From Viscum album (lineage: Eukaryota; Streptophyta; Magnoliopsida; Santalales; Viscaceae), in the NCBI GenBank assembly GCA_963277665.1, contig OY728143.1, positions 233,731,591 through 233,795,590 on the forward strand: a stretch of 64,000 nt of DNA, read 5' to 3'. The position numbers and the translations under genes were made by a program. Below the pieces are notes generated by a model. It ran no database searches and was not told the origin of the DNA. It worked only from the letters and a program-made list of their open reading frames with translations. How positions within the stretch are numbered: position 1 is the first letter of the stretch; each line of letters starts with the position of its first letter. Shown here one piece after another: positions 38,849 through 50,330 of the stretch.

Positions 38849-40380
38849 TGTAACACCCCAATATTCCACGGTACACTTCGCTTTGAATAACACAATAGCT
38901 TGCGTTGTACGCAACTTTGAGTTCTTACACACCACGACCAATCAAACTAGCCGTTATGAATAGTAATACCCACTTTTTGAAAGTTTATAAATTTTATTTT
39001 TTAAAATGGACTTTATTTTTTTATTTGAAATATAAAAATTATCTTAGGGTGACTTTTTTGTATTTTTCTGAAAACATTCAAATTTTTATGAATAGTGAAA
39101 AACACTGCGTTATTGTTTACAGAAATTTTATTTAAAAAATTAGTTATATTATTTATTTTAGGTAAAATAAGATACATAATACCAATATATGCTCAATGTA
39201 ATTCAATGGATTCATTTTATAAAAATATAAGATATATAAAATTTTATTGAACTTTTTACTGTCTTTTACCAATCTTCTAGGCGCATTTGCAAATTTGAAT
39301 AAAACGTAAATTTACCACTTCTGTGAATTGAATTTCAAAAATCCAAAAGACATGGTTGAAATCAATAAGTAAAATTTGGTTCAATAAGATGAAAATATTT
39401 TTTGGTGAATAGTAACTTTTGACTTTTATTTACCACGGTTAAAAGTAAATAGGGTAATTAATGGTAAAAATGATATAATAATTAACATAACATATGTACT
39501 AATTATATTGGATATATATTTTTCAACCAAAATCATCCTTAGAAATAAAATACGATCCTTTTGGTCGACTAGGATTAGATTAGGACATTAATTATTATTT
39601 TATTTTAAGAAGAGTTAAAAGCGTTAAATTCAAGGTTTAATAACAAAACCATTTTTAATATAGGGTTATATATAAGATAAATTATACTATAAATATTCAT
39701 TAGAAATATAAAATGATTTCCTATATAATGGTATTTTATTTATATTTTTTAGACTTTAAATAATTAAATTTATTTATGATACAATGATGATGCAGTAATT
39801 ACCTTATTAATGAAATATTAAAATAATTGATATTATTAATATAAAAATAAATGTAAATTTAGACTTATTATGAATTACACTAATTTTATATGTTAATATG
39901 ACATGTTAGGGTTGATGAAATAATTTTTTTTAGAAGTGATAAATTTGATATGACTCTCAAAAATAAAATACCAAATAGTGTCAAATTTGACATAAATGAG
40001 TTTTTAAAACAAATACCAAATTATTAATTGATATAATATTACTAAAAATCTATGGATTGGCTAAAGGACTTAGATAAGTTTAGATATATTAATAATGAAC
40101 CACATGGGGATCTCTGGTATTTTTATAGTATATTAAATATCCATTTATTATAATAACACAATAATACATGGTAAAACTTAAACTATATAACTAAGAGTTA
40201 AATCTAAAAGATAAGGTTAATATGGTGTCCTAAACCAGTCTAAAACCTACTGGTTGAGAGGTTTTCAACCCATCTACACCATAGCCTAGAAATAAATCAT
40301 TCTTGAGCCCCTATAAACTGAATATGATTGTATAATAAAATAATATTTCAATCTTTTCCTAAAGTGACCCCCACCTCTCT

Positions 40381-40388
40381 TATAAAAG
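40381..40388 (+). promoter_or_regulatory. TATA box in right LTR of element B
   Basis: TATAAAAG at the position equivalent to the left LTR copy. Confidence 0.65.
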
Positions 40389-41410
40389 GGTACTTCCCCT
40401 ACACTCAAAATCACACCTCCAATGTAATTTGGATCAACCAACCCCTGTTCAAATATTCTCCCTCACATCGACCTAGTGGCATTACTTTGATCAAAAAGCC
40501 ATCCTAGGGAGCCCTTTTTATCCTCTCAAAAGGAAACACCTGAAGAAGAGGAGGTTAACTTACCCTTGATAATGGAAAAGTGCAAGGTAAGTGTTAATTC
40601 TACAATCTCTTCATTATCCGAGGTTGTTTATACATGAGTATCTACTAGGACCTCTTTATCATCAATATCCATGTTTCATAAATATATATTTCAAAACATT
40701 TTTACTATTTCCTAGACTATGGTATAAAGTCATTTATACCCTTGTTTGACTTTTTATGAGATGTTTATAAAGGAATCGTTTTGCCGGTTTCCAAACAAGG
40801 TCCTTTTGTACTTTTTGAAAAAATTAAAGAAAGAATGTTTTTTAAACTTATATGGTGGGTGCAACTATTTTATGCCATTGTAACACCTTTGAAGCTTCCC
40901 TTACAAGATTATAAGAATATTTTCAAAATAAATGTTTTCTTTTAAAATTATAGGACTTTTAAATTATTTCAAAATAGAAAGAGATATTTCTCTCAAATAG
41001 TTTTGATTTCATCTATGTCCATGTCCTTTGATGGATTTTACACTTGTTTGAAGTTGATTTATTATGATACAATTTTCCTTATTGTATTGAAGGTTTTGTG
41101 ATATGTTTGACTATGGATGTGTTATTTTTATTCCATTCATGGTTTATGGTTAAAGTATTAACATTTCGTATGCTAGTTTTAATACGACTGTTTATGTTAT
41201 GTTTTAGCCTTTTCATATGAGGAATTCATTAGACATAGTATGTGACGGGTGGAGCCTACTATAGCTCTGCAATGCATCGGTGGGTCTCATGAGACAAACT
41301 AGTGTCTTGACACAATTCCTTGACAAAATATTATTTGCAGTCTAGGCACAAAGCCTTGACTATGTGGTTATTATGTCCAACATTATGCATTCCATCAATA
41401 TGAAATTAGC

Positions 41411-41413
41411 TAT
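41411..41413. repeat. 3-bp target-site duplication of CACTA element (left)
   Basis: TAT directly before CACTACTA, repeated at 61,226-61,228 after TAGTAGTG. The uninterrupted left LTR of element B has one TAT at the same place (33,381-33,383). Confidence 0.92.
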
Positions 41414-41426
41414 CACTACTAGAAAA
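41414..41426 (+). repeat. Left terminal inverted repeat of CACTA element
   Basis: CACTACTAGAAAA pairs with the inverted right end at 61,213-61,225; the first eight bases match exactly. Confidence 0.92.
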
Positions 41427-41451
41427 CAGGGCATTTGAGCACTGTTACCTA

Positions 41452-41476
41452 TAGCGACCTCCAATGGCGGTCGCTA
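41452..41476. repeat. Left subterminal palindrome of CACTA element
   Basis: TAGCGACCTCC, then AAT, then GGCGGTCGCTA: inverted arms with one mismatch. It is the same motif as the five right-end copies. Such repeats are bound by TNPA-type proteins in En/Spm. Confidence 0.85.
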
Positions 41477-41507
41477 AGCCTCCTTAAAAAAAATAAGGGG
41501 CTTCCAC

Positions 41508-42265
41508 GCCCCCCCCCCCCCTCTCCACTCGATCATGCCCCCCCCCGAACCCTTCCCCCCGTCGCCCCCCCCCCCCGCCTCCGCGCGCCCTCCCCGCCGC
41601 CGCGCGCCCTCCCCGGCGCCCTGCCCTCCGCCGGCCCGCCCTCCGCAGCCCCACCCTCCGCCGGCCCGCCCTCCGGCCGGCCACCCTCCGGCCACCCTCC
41701 GCCCTCCGACCGCCCTCCGACCGCTCTCCGCCGGCCCGCCCTCCTCCGCCCGCCCTCCGCCCTCCGGCTCCAGCCGCCCTCCGCCCTGCGGCCGCCCTGT
41801 GACCTCCCTCTGCCCTCGAGCCTCCCGCCACCCGCCTCCAGCAGCCCGGCAGCCCTCCGGCAGCCCTCCGGCCGCCCTCCGCCGGCCCCGCCCTCCCCGG
41901 CCACCCTCCGCCCTCCGGCCGCCCTCCGCCCTACGGCCGCCCTGCGGCCTCCCGCCACCCGCCTCCGGCAGCCCGGAAGCCCTCGGGAGCCCTCCGGCAG
42001 CCCTCCGGCCTTCGGCCTCCATCCCCTTCGGCCTCCGACCTCCGCCCTCAGCCCTCCTCCCCCTCGTCCCTCCCCCCAGCACCCCGAACACCCCCCCCCC
42101 CGCACCCCGCCAACCCCCGTCCCATTCGTCTTCGTCCCCTCCCTCGCCGCACCACCGCCACCCGTCCCCTCCTTCATCGTCCCCTCCCTCGCCGCACCAG
42201 CTCCGGCTCCGGCTCCCCACCGCTCCTCTCCCTCAAAGCACCGCCGTCGGCTCCCCTCCCTTCCA
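41508..42265. repeat. C-rich CCCTCCG(G/C)C repeat leader of CACTA element
   Basis: A roughly 750-bp tract of imperfect CCCTCCG and CCGGCC repeats with a run of Cs at its start. It lies between the left end and the transposase gene. Long ORFs exist on both strands in several frames (up to 279 codons, proline-rich or glycine/arginine-rich), which follows from the stop-poor composition. It is probably untranslated leader or promoter DNA of the transposon. CAGGTTTG at its end could be a splice donor. Confidence 0.75.
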
Positions 42266-42423
42266 GGTTTGTAGCGCAATCAGGTATGGCATGGGATTTC
42301 ACTTACATTATTATTTTATAAATGGTTCACAAACAATTAGTTAGTATTTATTTTAAATATATTTGATATCAAAAATGAAAATGTAATAAGTCTTATGTAA
42401 ATGTTTGTTATATGGATATTATT

Positions 42424-45400
42424 ATGGATAAGAGTTGGATTGATCTTCCAAATCGAACATCTAGAGAGTATTTCAATGGCATTATGCAGTTTATTGACTT
42501 CACGAGAGGATTTGGAAGTGACTATATTAGTTGTACATGTAGAAAATGTGCTAACAGATATCAATTCACACGAGATACTGTGAGGGAGCACCTTTTCTTT
42601 AATGGATTTCTGAAAAATTATAAGAGTTGGACTCGTCATGGAGAAGAATATGTTCGTTGTCAAAATACAGATGCATCTCAGATGGATGTTGATGCAAGGA
42701 TGATTGATCCAATGCATGAAATGCTTACTGAAATGGTACGTGGGTTTGATCCTGAAGGCATTGACATCCAGAATCTTGAGACCGGTGAGATAAATCTTCG
42801 CTCTAGTGCAGATCGTGATTCGAGGAGGTTTTATGAAGCACTTGATGATGCGAAAACAGAATTATATCCTGGATGTACTTCTTACAATAAACTGTTGTTT
42901 ATCGTGGAGTTGTTGCATTTGAAGACTTTGAATAATTGGTCAGACACATCATTCGACATGCTTTTGGTTTTATTGAAAAAAGTTATTCCTGTCAACGCTA
43001 AGATTCCTGAGTCGTATTACTATGCTCGTAAGTTGACAGAGAACTTAGGTTTTACATATGAGACCATAGATTCATGTGCAAACAACTGTATGTTGTTTAG
43101 AAAAGAAACTGCCCATTTGGATATTTTTACGGTTTTTGGTGCTTCCAGGTGGAAAGAGAACAGGGGAAATAATACTCATCAAAGTCAGATTGAGATACAG
43201 GGGAAACCGATTACCGTAAATCAAATGCATTACTTTCCCCTTAAACCCAGGTTGAAAATATTTTTTATGTCATCTAAAGTTTCAAATTTAATGAGATGGC
43301 ATGCAGAAAGAGTTCATGAAAGTGATATGTTAACCCACCCGGCAGACTCTCATGCATGGAAGGAATTTTATAAGAGACATTCCGACTTTGCTAAAGATGT
43401 TCGTAATGTCCGATTGGGATTGACAGGAGATGGTTTCAATCCATTCAAGTCTATCGTTGGTGCAACTCATAGCACATGGCCCGTGGTGTTGGTTCCATAT
43501 AATCTTCCTCCGTGGCTTTGTATGAAGCAACAATTTATATTAATTTCTACTCTTATTGATGGACCTAAAAGTCCGGGGGATAATATTGATGTTTACCTTC
43601 AACCATTGATTGATGAGTTGAATGAATTTTGGGGCGATGGTGTGATGACTTATTACTACGAAACGAATGAAATGTTCAAACTGCATGCTGCTTTATTGTG
43701 GACAATCAATGACTTCCCAGCTTATGCAAATTTATCAGGCTGGAGTACGAAAGGGGAATTTTCTTGCCCTTGTTGCAATAAAAGTAAAAAATCTGTATGG
43801 CTTAAACATTCCAAAAAACGGGCATACATGGGTCACAAACGTTTTCTCCCTCCTCAGCACAGATTCAGAAAGGACAAAGTGGCATTTGATGGTTCTAGAG
43901 AGTTCAGCCCAACACCAAAGATCATGACAGGAGTCGAAATGTTATCGCAGATTGAGGAAGAAAACATCCGCACGGTATATGAAATTCAGGATTTGGTGGC
44001 TCCTCCAGTACGTAATATTCGTGCTACGGGTAGGCAGCGCAGTCACAATTGGAAAAAGAAAAGTATTTTTTATAGTCTTCCGTATTGGAAAACTAACATG
44101 TTGAGGCATAATTTGTATGTCATGCACATTGAAATTTTTTTTTGTGATAACATATTGTGGACCATTTTAGGTGTCAGTGGAAAATCAAAGGACCATGTTA
44201 ATGCACGTCGTGATTTGGAAGAAATGGGTTTAAGGAAACAGTTGCATTTACAGTTAGCTGAGGGAAACAAGTCATATATGCTTACTGCACAGTATACGAT
44301 GACTATAGAGGAGAAAGAAACATTTCTTTCCATTTTAAATATGGTCAAGGTGCCTGATGGTTATTCTTCTAATATTTCAAAGTGTGTGAATCTGACGAGC
44401 AATACATTGCAAGGGTTGAAAAGTCATGAAAATCACATATTACTTCAGCAGTTGATTCCAATCGCAATTTGTGATTGTTTATCCCCCAATGTTGTTCAGC
44501 CCTTGATTGAGATGAGTAATTTTTTTAGATAGCTTTGTTTAAGAAATCAACGAATGAGTGATTTAAAAAGTTTGCAGGACTGAATTGTACTTACGCTTTG
44601 TCACTTTGAAAAACTTTTCCCCCCCTCTTTTTTCAATGTTATGGTCCACTTGACAGTGCACCTAACTGATGAAGTAATGGCTGTTGGTCCAGTGCAATTC
44701 AGGTGGATGTATCCTATTGAACGGTATTTGAGTACATTGAAAAGATTTGTACGCAACAGAGCTTGTCCATAGGCATCAATAGCCAATGGTTATTTGATGG
44801 ATGAGTGTACTACCTTTTGTGCAGAATATCTTACGGATGTTGAAACAAAATTAGATAAACCCTCTCGGATTCATGATGGTCCAGTTGGAGAAGGAACCAC
44901 ATTTGATATGGACAACATCGAGTGGATACAAGCACATCGATATATCTTGTTCAATACTCCATCAGTTGCACCATTAATGCAGTAAGTATCTTATCAATGT
45001 GATTTTATAACTTTTACATGTTTTGTTTGCATAAGATGATCTTTTAAACATCGCGTTATCATTTGTAGGAAACACATTAATGAGATAAAAGAAGCGATGC
45101 ATCGTGCGACTGAGTTGCAAATTCAACAATCTCATTATGCATCATTTAATGATTGGTTCAAGGATTATGTATGTATAAAGTGATTTTCATTATGAGTGAC
45201 GTATTATACTAATTCTTTCTGCATATATCCGTATTGATTTTTATAAATTATATAGGTTCGTAAGCTGAGGGAGTTAGGGGACCCCACGCCATCTGAAGTA
45301 TTTATCCAACTGGCTGAGGGTCCATCTATAACGGCTCGTTGTTATAAAGCTATTGATGCTAATGGTTTTTGATTTCACATTAAAGATGTTGACGACAAAC

Positions 45401-45867
45401 GAGCAACACAAAACAATGGCATCAGTTGTCCCTTTGTCGATTCTGGTTATTACTATGGTCAATTGATAGACATCATTGAAGTTGTATACACACACGGTTT
45501 GAAGTACATATTGTTAAAGTGTAATTGGGTTGATCCAGTGCGTGGATGTAAAGTCGATCAATATCAGTTTTAATTGGTGAATTTTAACTATATGTTATAC
45601 AGAAATAATGAACGAGTTGAGAATGAACCTTTCATTTTGACATCAAAAGTGGAACAAGTATTCTTCGTTACTTTGCCTTCGGATCCAAGTTGGCAAGTTG
45701 TTGTCAAAATGTCTCGGCGAGGAGTGTTTTTATTTGAAGAAGATGAACCCGAGACTGTTCCGTTTGTTCACCAACAACTTGATCAACATACCGTAGTTCA
45801 ACGTGAAGAAGATATTTATTGGGTCAGAGCGGCTGTTGAAGGAGAAACGGTCGATTTGCATGCTTAA
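42424..45867 (+). pseudogene. tnpD: CACTA transposase TNPD-like (Transpos_assoc, TNP2/Transposase_21, DUF4218, DUF4216)
   Basis: Catalytic transposase of the element. I start at MDKSWIDLPN (42,424), the usual family start, rather than the ATG 12 bases upstream. Exons: 42,424-44,981, 45,069-45,168 and 45,256-45,867, joined by two 87-bp GT-AG introns in consistent phase, 1,089 residues in all. Order: transposase-associated region (residues 1-75, CTCRKCANRY); TNP2 region with GLTGDGFNPF near residue 332, WPVVLVPYNLPPW, PGDNIDVYLQPLIDEL and the cysteine pair EFSCPCC; DUF4218 (FFNVMVHLTVHL, VQFRWMYPIERYL); DUF4216 (YYYGQLIDIIEV, LKCNWVDP). Five in-frame stops at 44,530, 44,581, 44,770, 45,370 and 45,571 with the frame otherwise preserved. 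The 44,770 and 45,370 stops replace residues usually E and R (PEGSIA, NGFRF). Recently inactivated. Confidence 0.93.
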
Positions 45868-46310
45868 TGAAATATATAATTGTTTTCCCGCTATTCAGTA
45901 GAATGTCCTAGGATATCATAAATTATCTAATCATTTTATAAATCTTTATAAGTTTTAATCCTCACTTTTTTAAGTTTTAATTCAATCATAAATATTTAGG
46001 TTGTTTTTACTCTTGATTTATTGATGTTATGGTCGGTGTATCATCCCTTTGAGGTATTCTTCATCTGATTCATGTGTTGCTTGAATTTTTATTAGTTCTA
46101 TATGAAATTTGGCTATGCATTGACTGGTTTTGTACATAATTTGTATATCTGTTTTGTTAACTTTCTGATTTTTTAAAATTCATTCACAACTAATTATTCA
46201 ATCCATTTTTTGTTTGATTAACAGTTGTACAAGTTTGATTTTTTAAGAACAATCCAATTTATCTTTTAAACACTTTGGACTCATTACTGATGTTTTCTAT
46301 GACTACAGAC

Positions 46311-46414
46311 ATGTCAGGGGAAGAGGCAGAAGATCCACATCATCTATCTGAGGCATCTACGTCTCAGGGTCGAGGTATGTTTGAATGTCATTGTCTATAT
46401 TTTTTATGTAATTG

Positions 46415-46450
<36 letters not shown>

Positions 46451-47851
46451 CATTTTTCAATTTATATATAAAATTGTTTTCAACAGGATCAGACTCGGCT
46501 GCTTCTTTCTCTCGCAGGAGAGGCCCTGGTCGTGGCATATTATCATGGAATTCCGACATGACGATAGATGTTTCATTTGATGAGGTTTTTCATCCTGTGG
46601 GACCGAATGCCCCGGCATTTATTCGTCAGCTGGGTCATATCATACGTGACCCACATCGATTTACATTGACCACGCGTGACTGGGCTTCTATCCTTCAGGA
46701 CACATTAGATCGTCTATGGAGGGAGGTTCAGGTAAGAAAATCATTTTACTTTATTTTCTATGTATAAAGAATACTAATATGTTTGATTATTTTCTTTATA
46801 GAAAAATTTGAAAGTATGCCCTGAAGAGTTTCGGCCCGTGTGTATGAGAAAATGCCGTAAGATGTGGAAAGATTATAAAGGCAAAGTGAAGAGGGACCAC
46901 TGGGTACCAAATGTGGGTGCCCTAGACATTTTGGAAAAAGTCCCGAGAGGTGTCCTCCCGGCTCAGTGGCGTGACTTGGTTGCATATTGGTCTACTGAGG
47001 GTGTTGCGGTTTGTATATTAATTATTTTGGTGTATATATATTTTCAAGAATATGTGATTTGTTTGAAATTTGAATGAATTGAATGTAGGAGGTGTCAACA
47101 CGCCATTCTGAGAATCGAGCGTTGCAGGGACCACCTCACAGGCTCAGGACTCGTCACGTGTCTCAGATCCGACATGAGGTATATATTATTCATTTTTTAA
47201 TTTATTAATTAATATGGTTTTGTGTTTATATTCTTTTAATATACAGTTGCGAGAGAAAGGTGCGGCAACTGATAAAATGTCGGTGTGGATGAGGACTCGT
47301 GATCGCAATGATCCAGAGGTTGCAGCATTGATAATAAGTGTCTATACTTACCAATAATTACATAAATCTATATATTAACATATATATATTTATATATATT
47401 TAAATATTTCACAGGCTCAATTTGAAGCTGAGTTAGAACATCTGCCAGAGGACCAGCGACAGCTTCCCATGCGACGGGATGAGATCTTTCATCGCATTAT
47501 CGGTCGAGACGGGCATGACTATAGTTTGACCTATGGAGCAGGGATTCCTTGTTCTGTAGTGTCACGTGTTGCGGTTGTCGGTCCTGCTGTTGCTCATATG
47601 ACACAACAGATGTCAGATTTTGAGGCACGGCTGCGCGCTTCCGAGGAGGCAAATGCGCAATTGACAGCTGAGGTTAGAGCACTGCGGGAATATGTGCGTC
47701 GAGCTGATGGTGCAGGGGATCATACGATGCAGGTATATACTGTATTTATTTATTTAATTTAAATTATTTTTGTTATTAAAATATTTATAATGTTCATTTG
47801 TTGTAGGCCCCTGGCCCACCAGAAGGAGGTAGCATTGATGACAACGCGTGA
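46311..47851 (+). pseudogene. tnpA: CACTA TNPA-like protein (plant Transposase_24 type), splice donor mutated
   Basis: Accessory protein that in En/Spm binds subterminal repeats and pairs the ends. Seven exons fit one 351-residue frame: 46,311-46,374, 46,487-46,731, 46,802-47,008, 47,089-47,178, 47,247-47,333, 47,415-47,732 and 47,807-47,851. Start MSGEEAEDPHHL. Residues 22-103 include SRRRGPGRG and RDPHRFTLTTRDW. Residues 104-172 hold CRKMWKDYKGKVKRDHW and VPRGVLPAQWRDLVAYWST, the conserved core. The C-terminal part (QMSDFEARLRASEEANAQL) is a likely coiled coil. All introns are GT-AG except the fifth: its donor reads ATAAGT (47,334), so one G-to-A change breaks it while phase is preserved. 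No internal stop was found. It may still be expressed with that intron retained. Confidence 0.87.
46421..46449. repeat. (TA)n microsatellite in first TNPA intron
   Basis: Alternating TA run of about 29 bases between exons 1 and 2. Confidence 0.85.
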
Positions 47852-48018
47852 CGCATCATATATTCACGAGATATGTTTTTTGTTTTTACTGGTGGGGTTG
47901 ACATTGATGTACTGTATGTATTCATTTAATTTAAATTAGAAGGTTGTGTACTTATAATTTCTTTCTTTTCTTGTTTATTATATGATAGCTAATATTATCT
48001 AAGGCGTGCATTTAAACA

Positions 48019-48635
48019 CTCTAACCCCCCGCACCCCCGTACAGCCCCCCCCCCCCCCCCGCACCCCCGGACAGCCCCCCCGCACCCCCGTACAGCCCCC
48101 CGCACCCCCGGACAGCCCCCCGCACCCCCGGACAGCCCCCCCAAACCCCCGTACAGCCCCCCCGGCACCCCCGTACAGCCCCCGCACCCCCGGACAGCCC
48201 CCCCGCACCCCCGTACAGCCCCCCGCACCCGCGTACAGCCCCCCCGCACCCCCGTACAGCCCCCCGCACCCCCGTACAGCCCCCCCGCACCCCGGGACAG
48301 CCCCCCCCGCACCCCCGTACAGCCCCCCGCACCCCCGTACAGCCCCCCGCACCCCCGCACAGCCCCCCGCACCCCCGGACAGCCCCCCCCCCCCCCCCCC
48401 CCCGCACCCCCGTACAGCCCCCCGCACCCCCGTACAGCCCCCCCCGCACCCCCGGACAGCCCCCGCGCACCCCCGTACAGCCCCCCGCACCCCCGTACAG
48501 CCCCCCGCACCCCCGGACAGCCCCCCCGCACCCCCGTACAGCCCCCGCGCACCCCCGTACAGCCCCCCGCACCCCCGGACAGCCCCCCCCCCCCCCCCCC
48601 CCCGCACACCCGTACAGCCCCCCGCACCCCCGTAC
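48019..48635. repeat. C-rich minisatellite, left block
   Basis: Tandem copies of a unit of about 20 bases, GCACCCCCGTACAGC followed by 5-7 Cs; about half the units read GGACAGC in place of GTACAGC. Several units carry much longer C runs (for example near 48,380 and 48,588). The same array resumes at 51,155 after the LTR-like insertion. ORFs on both strands here are repeat artefacts. Confidence 0.92.
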
Positions 48636-49314
48636 TGTCACGACCCGCCCTCGGGGTCCGTGTCGTGACTACCCCAAGCCCGCCTTCCATAGGCCAGGGG
48701 CTGACGACTAGCACCAAAGCGTAAATCCCGGTAAAAAGGGAAGGCATTTGCCTTTGTAAAGTAAACAAACACCACCGAGTAAGCAAGGAGAAAGTAAACA
48801 CTAAGTAAAAACAGAGTACAACTGAAAGTGCGGAAAAGTAAATGGGCCAGTATACAAACCCAAACTGAAAGTAAAGTACAACTCGAAAGGGAAAACATCA
48901 ACTGTAAGTAAAAGCCGCTACACCGAGCTGTCCACTGGAGATCCCACCTGAAGGATGGGTACAGATAGCTCCACTGCTCCACGGGTCCCGTCGTCCGCTC
49001 CGAACACGTTCCGCCTAGTGGTCCACCTCCAGGTACCGTCCTGCTGCTCTCCAAGCCTCAGCCAAGATCAACGATGTCCGTCGTCTGCAACCAACACAAC
49101 GTAGTGCGGGCATAGCCCGTGCAGGGGTGAGTATAAGCTACTCAGTAGGGACCCCGAGACCCCTGAAGGTCTCCCAAAATCCACAAAGGATAAACCAAAA
49201 AGGTGAGATACAAACATTAAGTAACAACCGACACTGCTTAGGTATATGCCCATACATATACCTAAGTCATCAATTCCAATACGCTCCAACCTCCGAGCCC
49301 AAGTACAACTCAGT

Positions 49315-49700
49315 CCACACAGGAAAGTATACGTATTCCACACAGGAAAGAAAAACGAAATCCACACAGGATAGCACAACACAATCCACACAGGAAAGCA
49401 ACAGGATTCAGCTCACACAGGTATACTTCTTCAAAGGACGATAAAGATGATCTCTGATCCATCTAAGTCGTCGGACCCACGAAGGATCGATAGGTAACTA
49501 ACCCCCGCAAAAGACCCACACAGAATCGGGCCCACGTAGGACCTGTAGGCGCTGGTTCACACAGGACCGCTGAGCGCAAAGACCCACACAGGATCGGACC
49601 CACACAGGATCGGGCCCACACAGGACCTGTAGCACTGATCCACGTAGGATCGCCGAGTGCTGTAGTCGTCGTCGTCGAATCCACACAGGATCTCTGTACT
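49315..49700 (+). repeat. Short CCACACAGGA(A/T) repeats in the LTR-like insertion
   Basis: The string CACACAGGA or CCACGTAGGA recurs about every 20-30 bases, often followed by TCGG or AAAG, giving a local cluster of more than ten copies. Confidence 0.7.
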
Positions 49701-49894
49701 GTCGTCGTCGCAGTCACAGTAGCAGTAGTAGCAGTAGTAGCAGTCACAGTCGCAGCCAGCACTAGGGTTCCCGCACACAGCAAGCTCGTACAGGAGGATC
49801 CACTCCACGAGCCGAGAGGCTGATACATCAACTGTCACAAAGTCCAGAGTTGATGTATCCAAAAGTTCCGTATCATCAACAGGAACTCAACGCA

Positions 49895-50330
49895 ACAGAC
49901 GGCGCGTCGATCGGACGCCCGGTCTGAGAGTTATTGGCATTTTCGTCCCCGGGGCCCGGTTGGTTTTTAAGGCAAAACCAACCCGACCGTACTCCACCTG
50001 CGTCCAAACCTCGGGCGGAGTATGCCAAAAGATCCGTCTCACTAAGAGGAACACAACAAAGCTGACGGCACGTCAATCGGACGTCCGTAGCTCAAGATAT
50101 TAGTGTTTCCACTCCGAAGGCCCGGTTGGTTTCGTGAACGAACCAACCCTGCCGAACTCAAAGTATTCCGAAACTTTAAGTGCGATATACCGAAACGACC
50201 GTCTCAATCCAAGGATCGCGTTGCCGCAGACGGTTCGTCGATCGGAGGTCCGTGGCTCAAGTTATGACCAAAATACTGAAACCATCTCGAAAACGGGGGG
50301 TCCGGGCCGTCCCGGTCCGACCCCCCCCCG
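49895..50330 (+). repeat. Three subrepeats of about 160 bp in the LTR-like insertion
   Basis: The core GACGGC(A/G)CGTC(A/G)ATCGGACG or a close variant occurs near 49,899, 50,061 and 50,229, each followed by CC or GTCCG and a TCA-GTTAT-like stretch. The core is also the start of each half-unit of the 342-bp satellite at 52-60 kb. Confidence 0.75.

Larger units (their letters stand above)
38849..41413 (+). repeat. Right LTR of element B, 5' part
   Basis: It matches the left LTR from its first base (TGTAACACC) to the CACTA insertion point. The last three bases (TAT, 41,411-41,413) are duplicated after the CACTA element. Together with 61,229-61,690 the LTR is 3,027 bp, against 3,025 bp for the left copy. 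Confidence 0.94.

Noticed and set aside
41435..42344. Five overlapping ORFs of 115-279 codons in the C-rich leader
   Set aside because: All are low-complexity, proline-rich on one strand and glycine/arginine-rich on the other, in overlapping frames; composition explains them.
29729..45867. Alternative genetic code or programmed stop readthrough to explain the many in-frame stops
   Set aside because: All three stop triplets occur, mixed with frameshifts and changed catalytic residues, and the TNPA gene is read with the standard code; decay is the simpler explanation.
47995..48801. Glycine-rich minus-strand ORFs (up to 268 codons) in the minisatellite, and the same at 51,049-52,704
   Set aside because: The variable C runs change the frame between units and all three frames are open; no conserved coding frame.
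48638..49054. 138-codon minus-strand ORF in the LTR-like insertion
   Set aside because: It begins and ends within LTR-type sequence, has no recognisable domain and lies antisense to the inferred LTR orientation.
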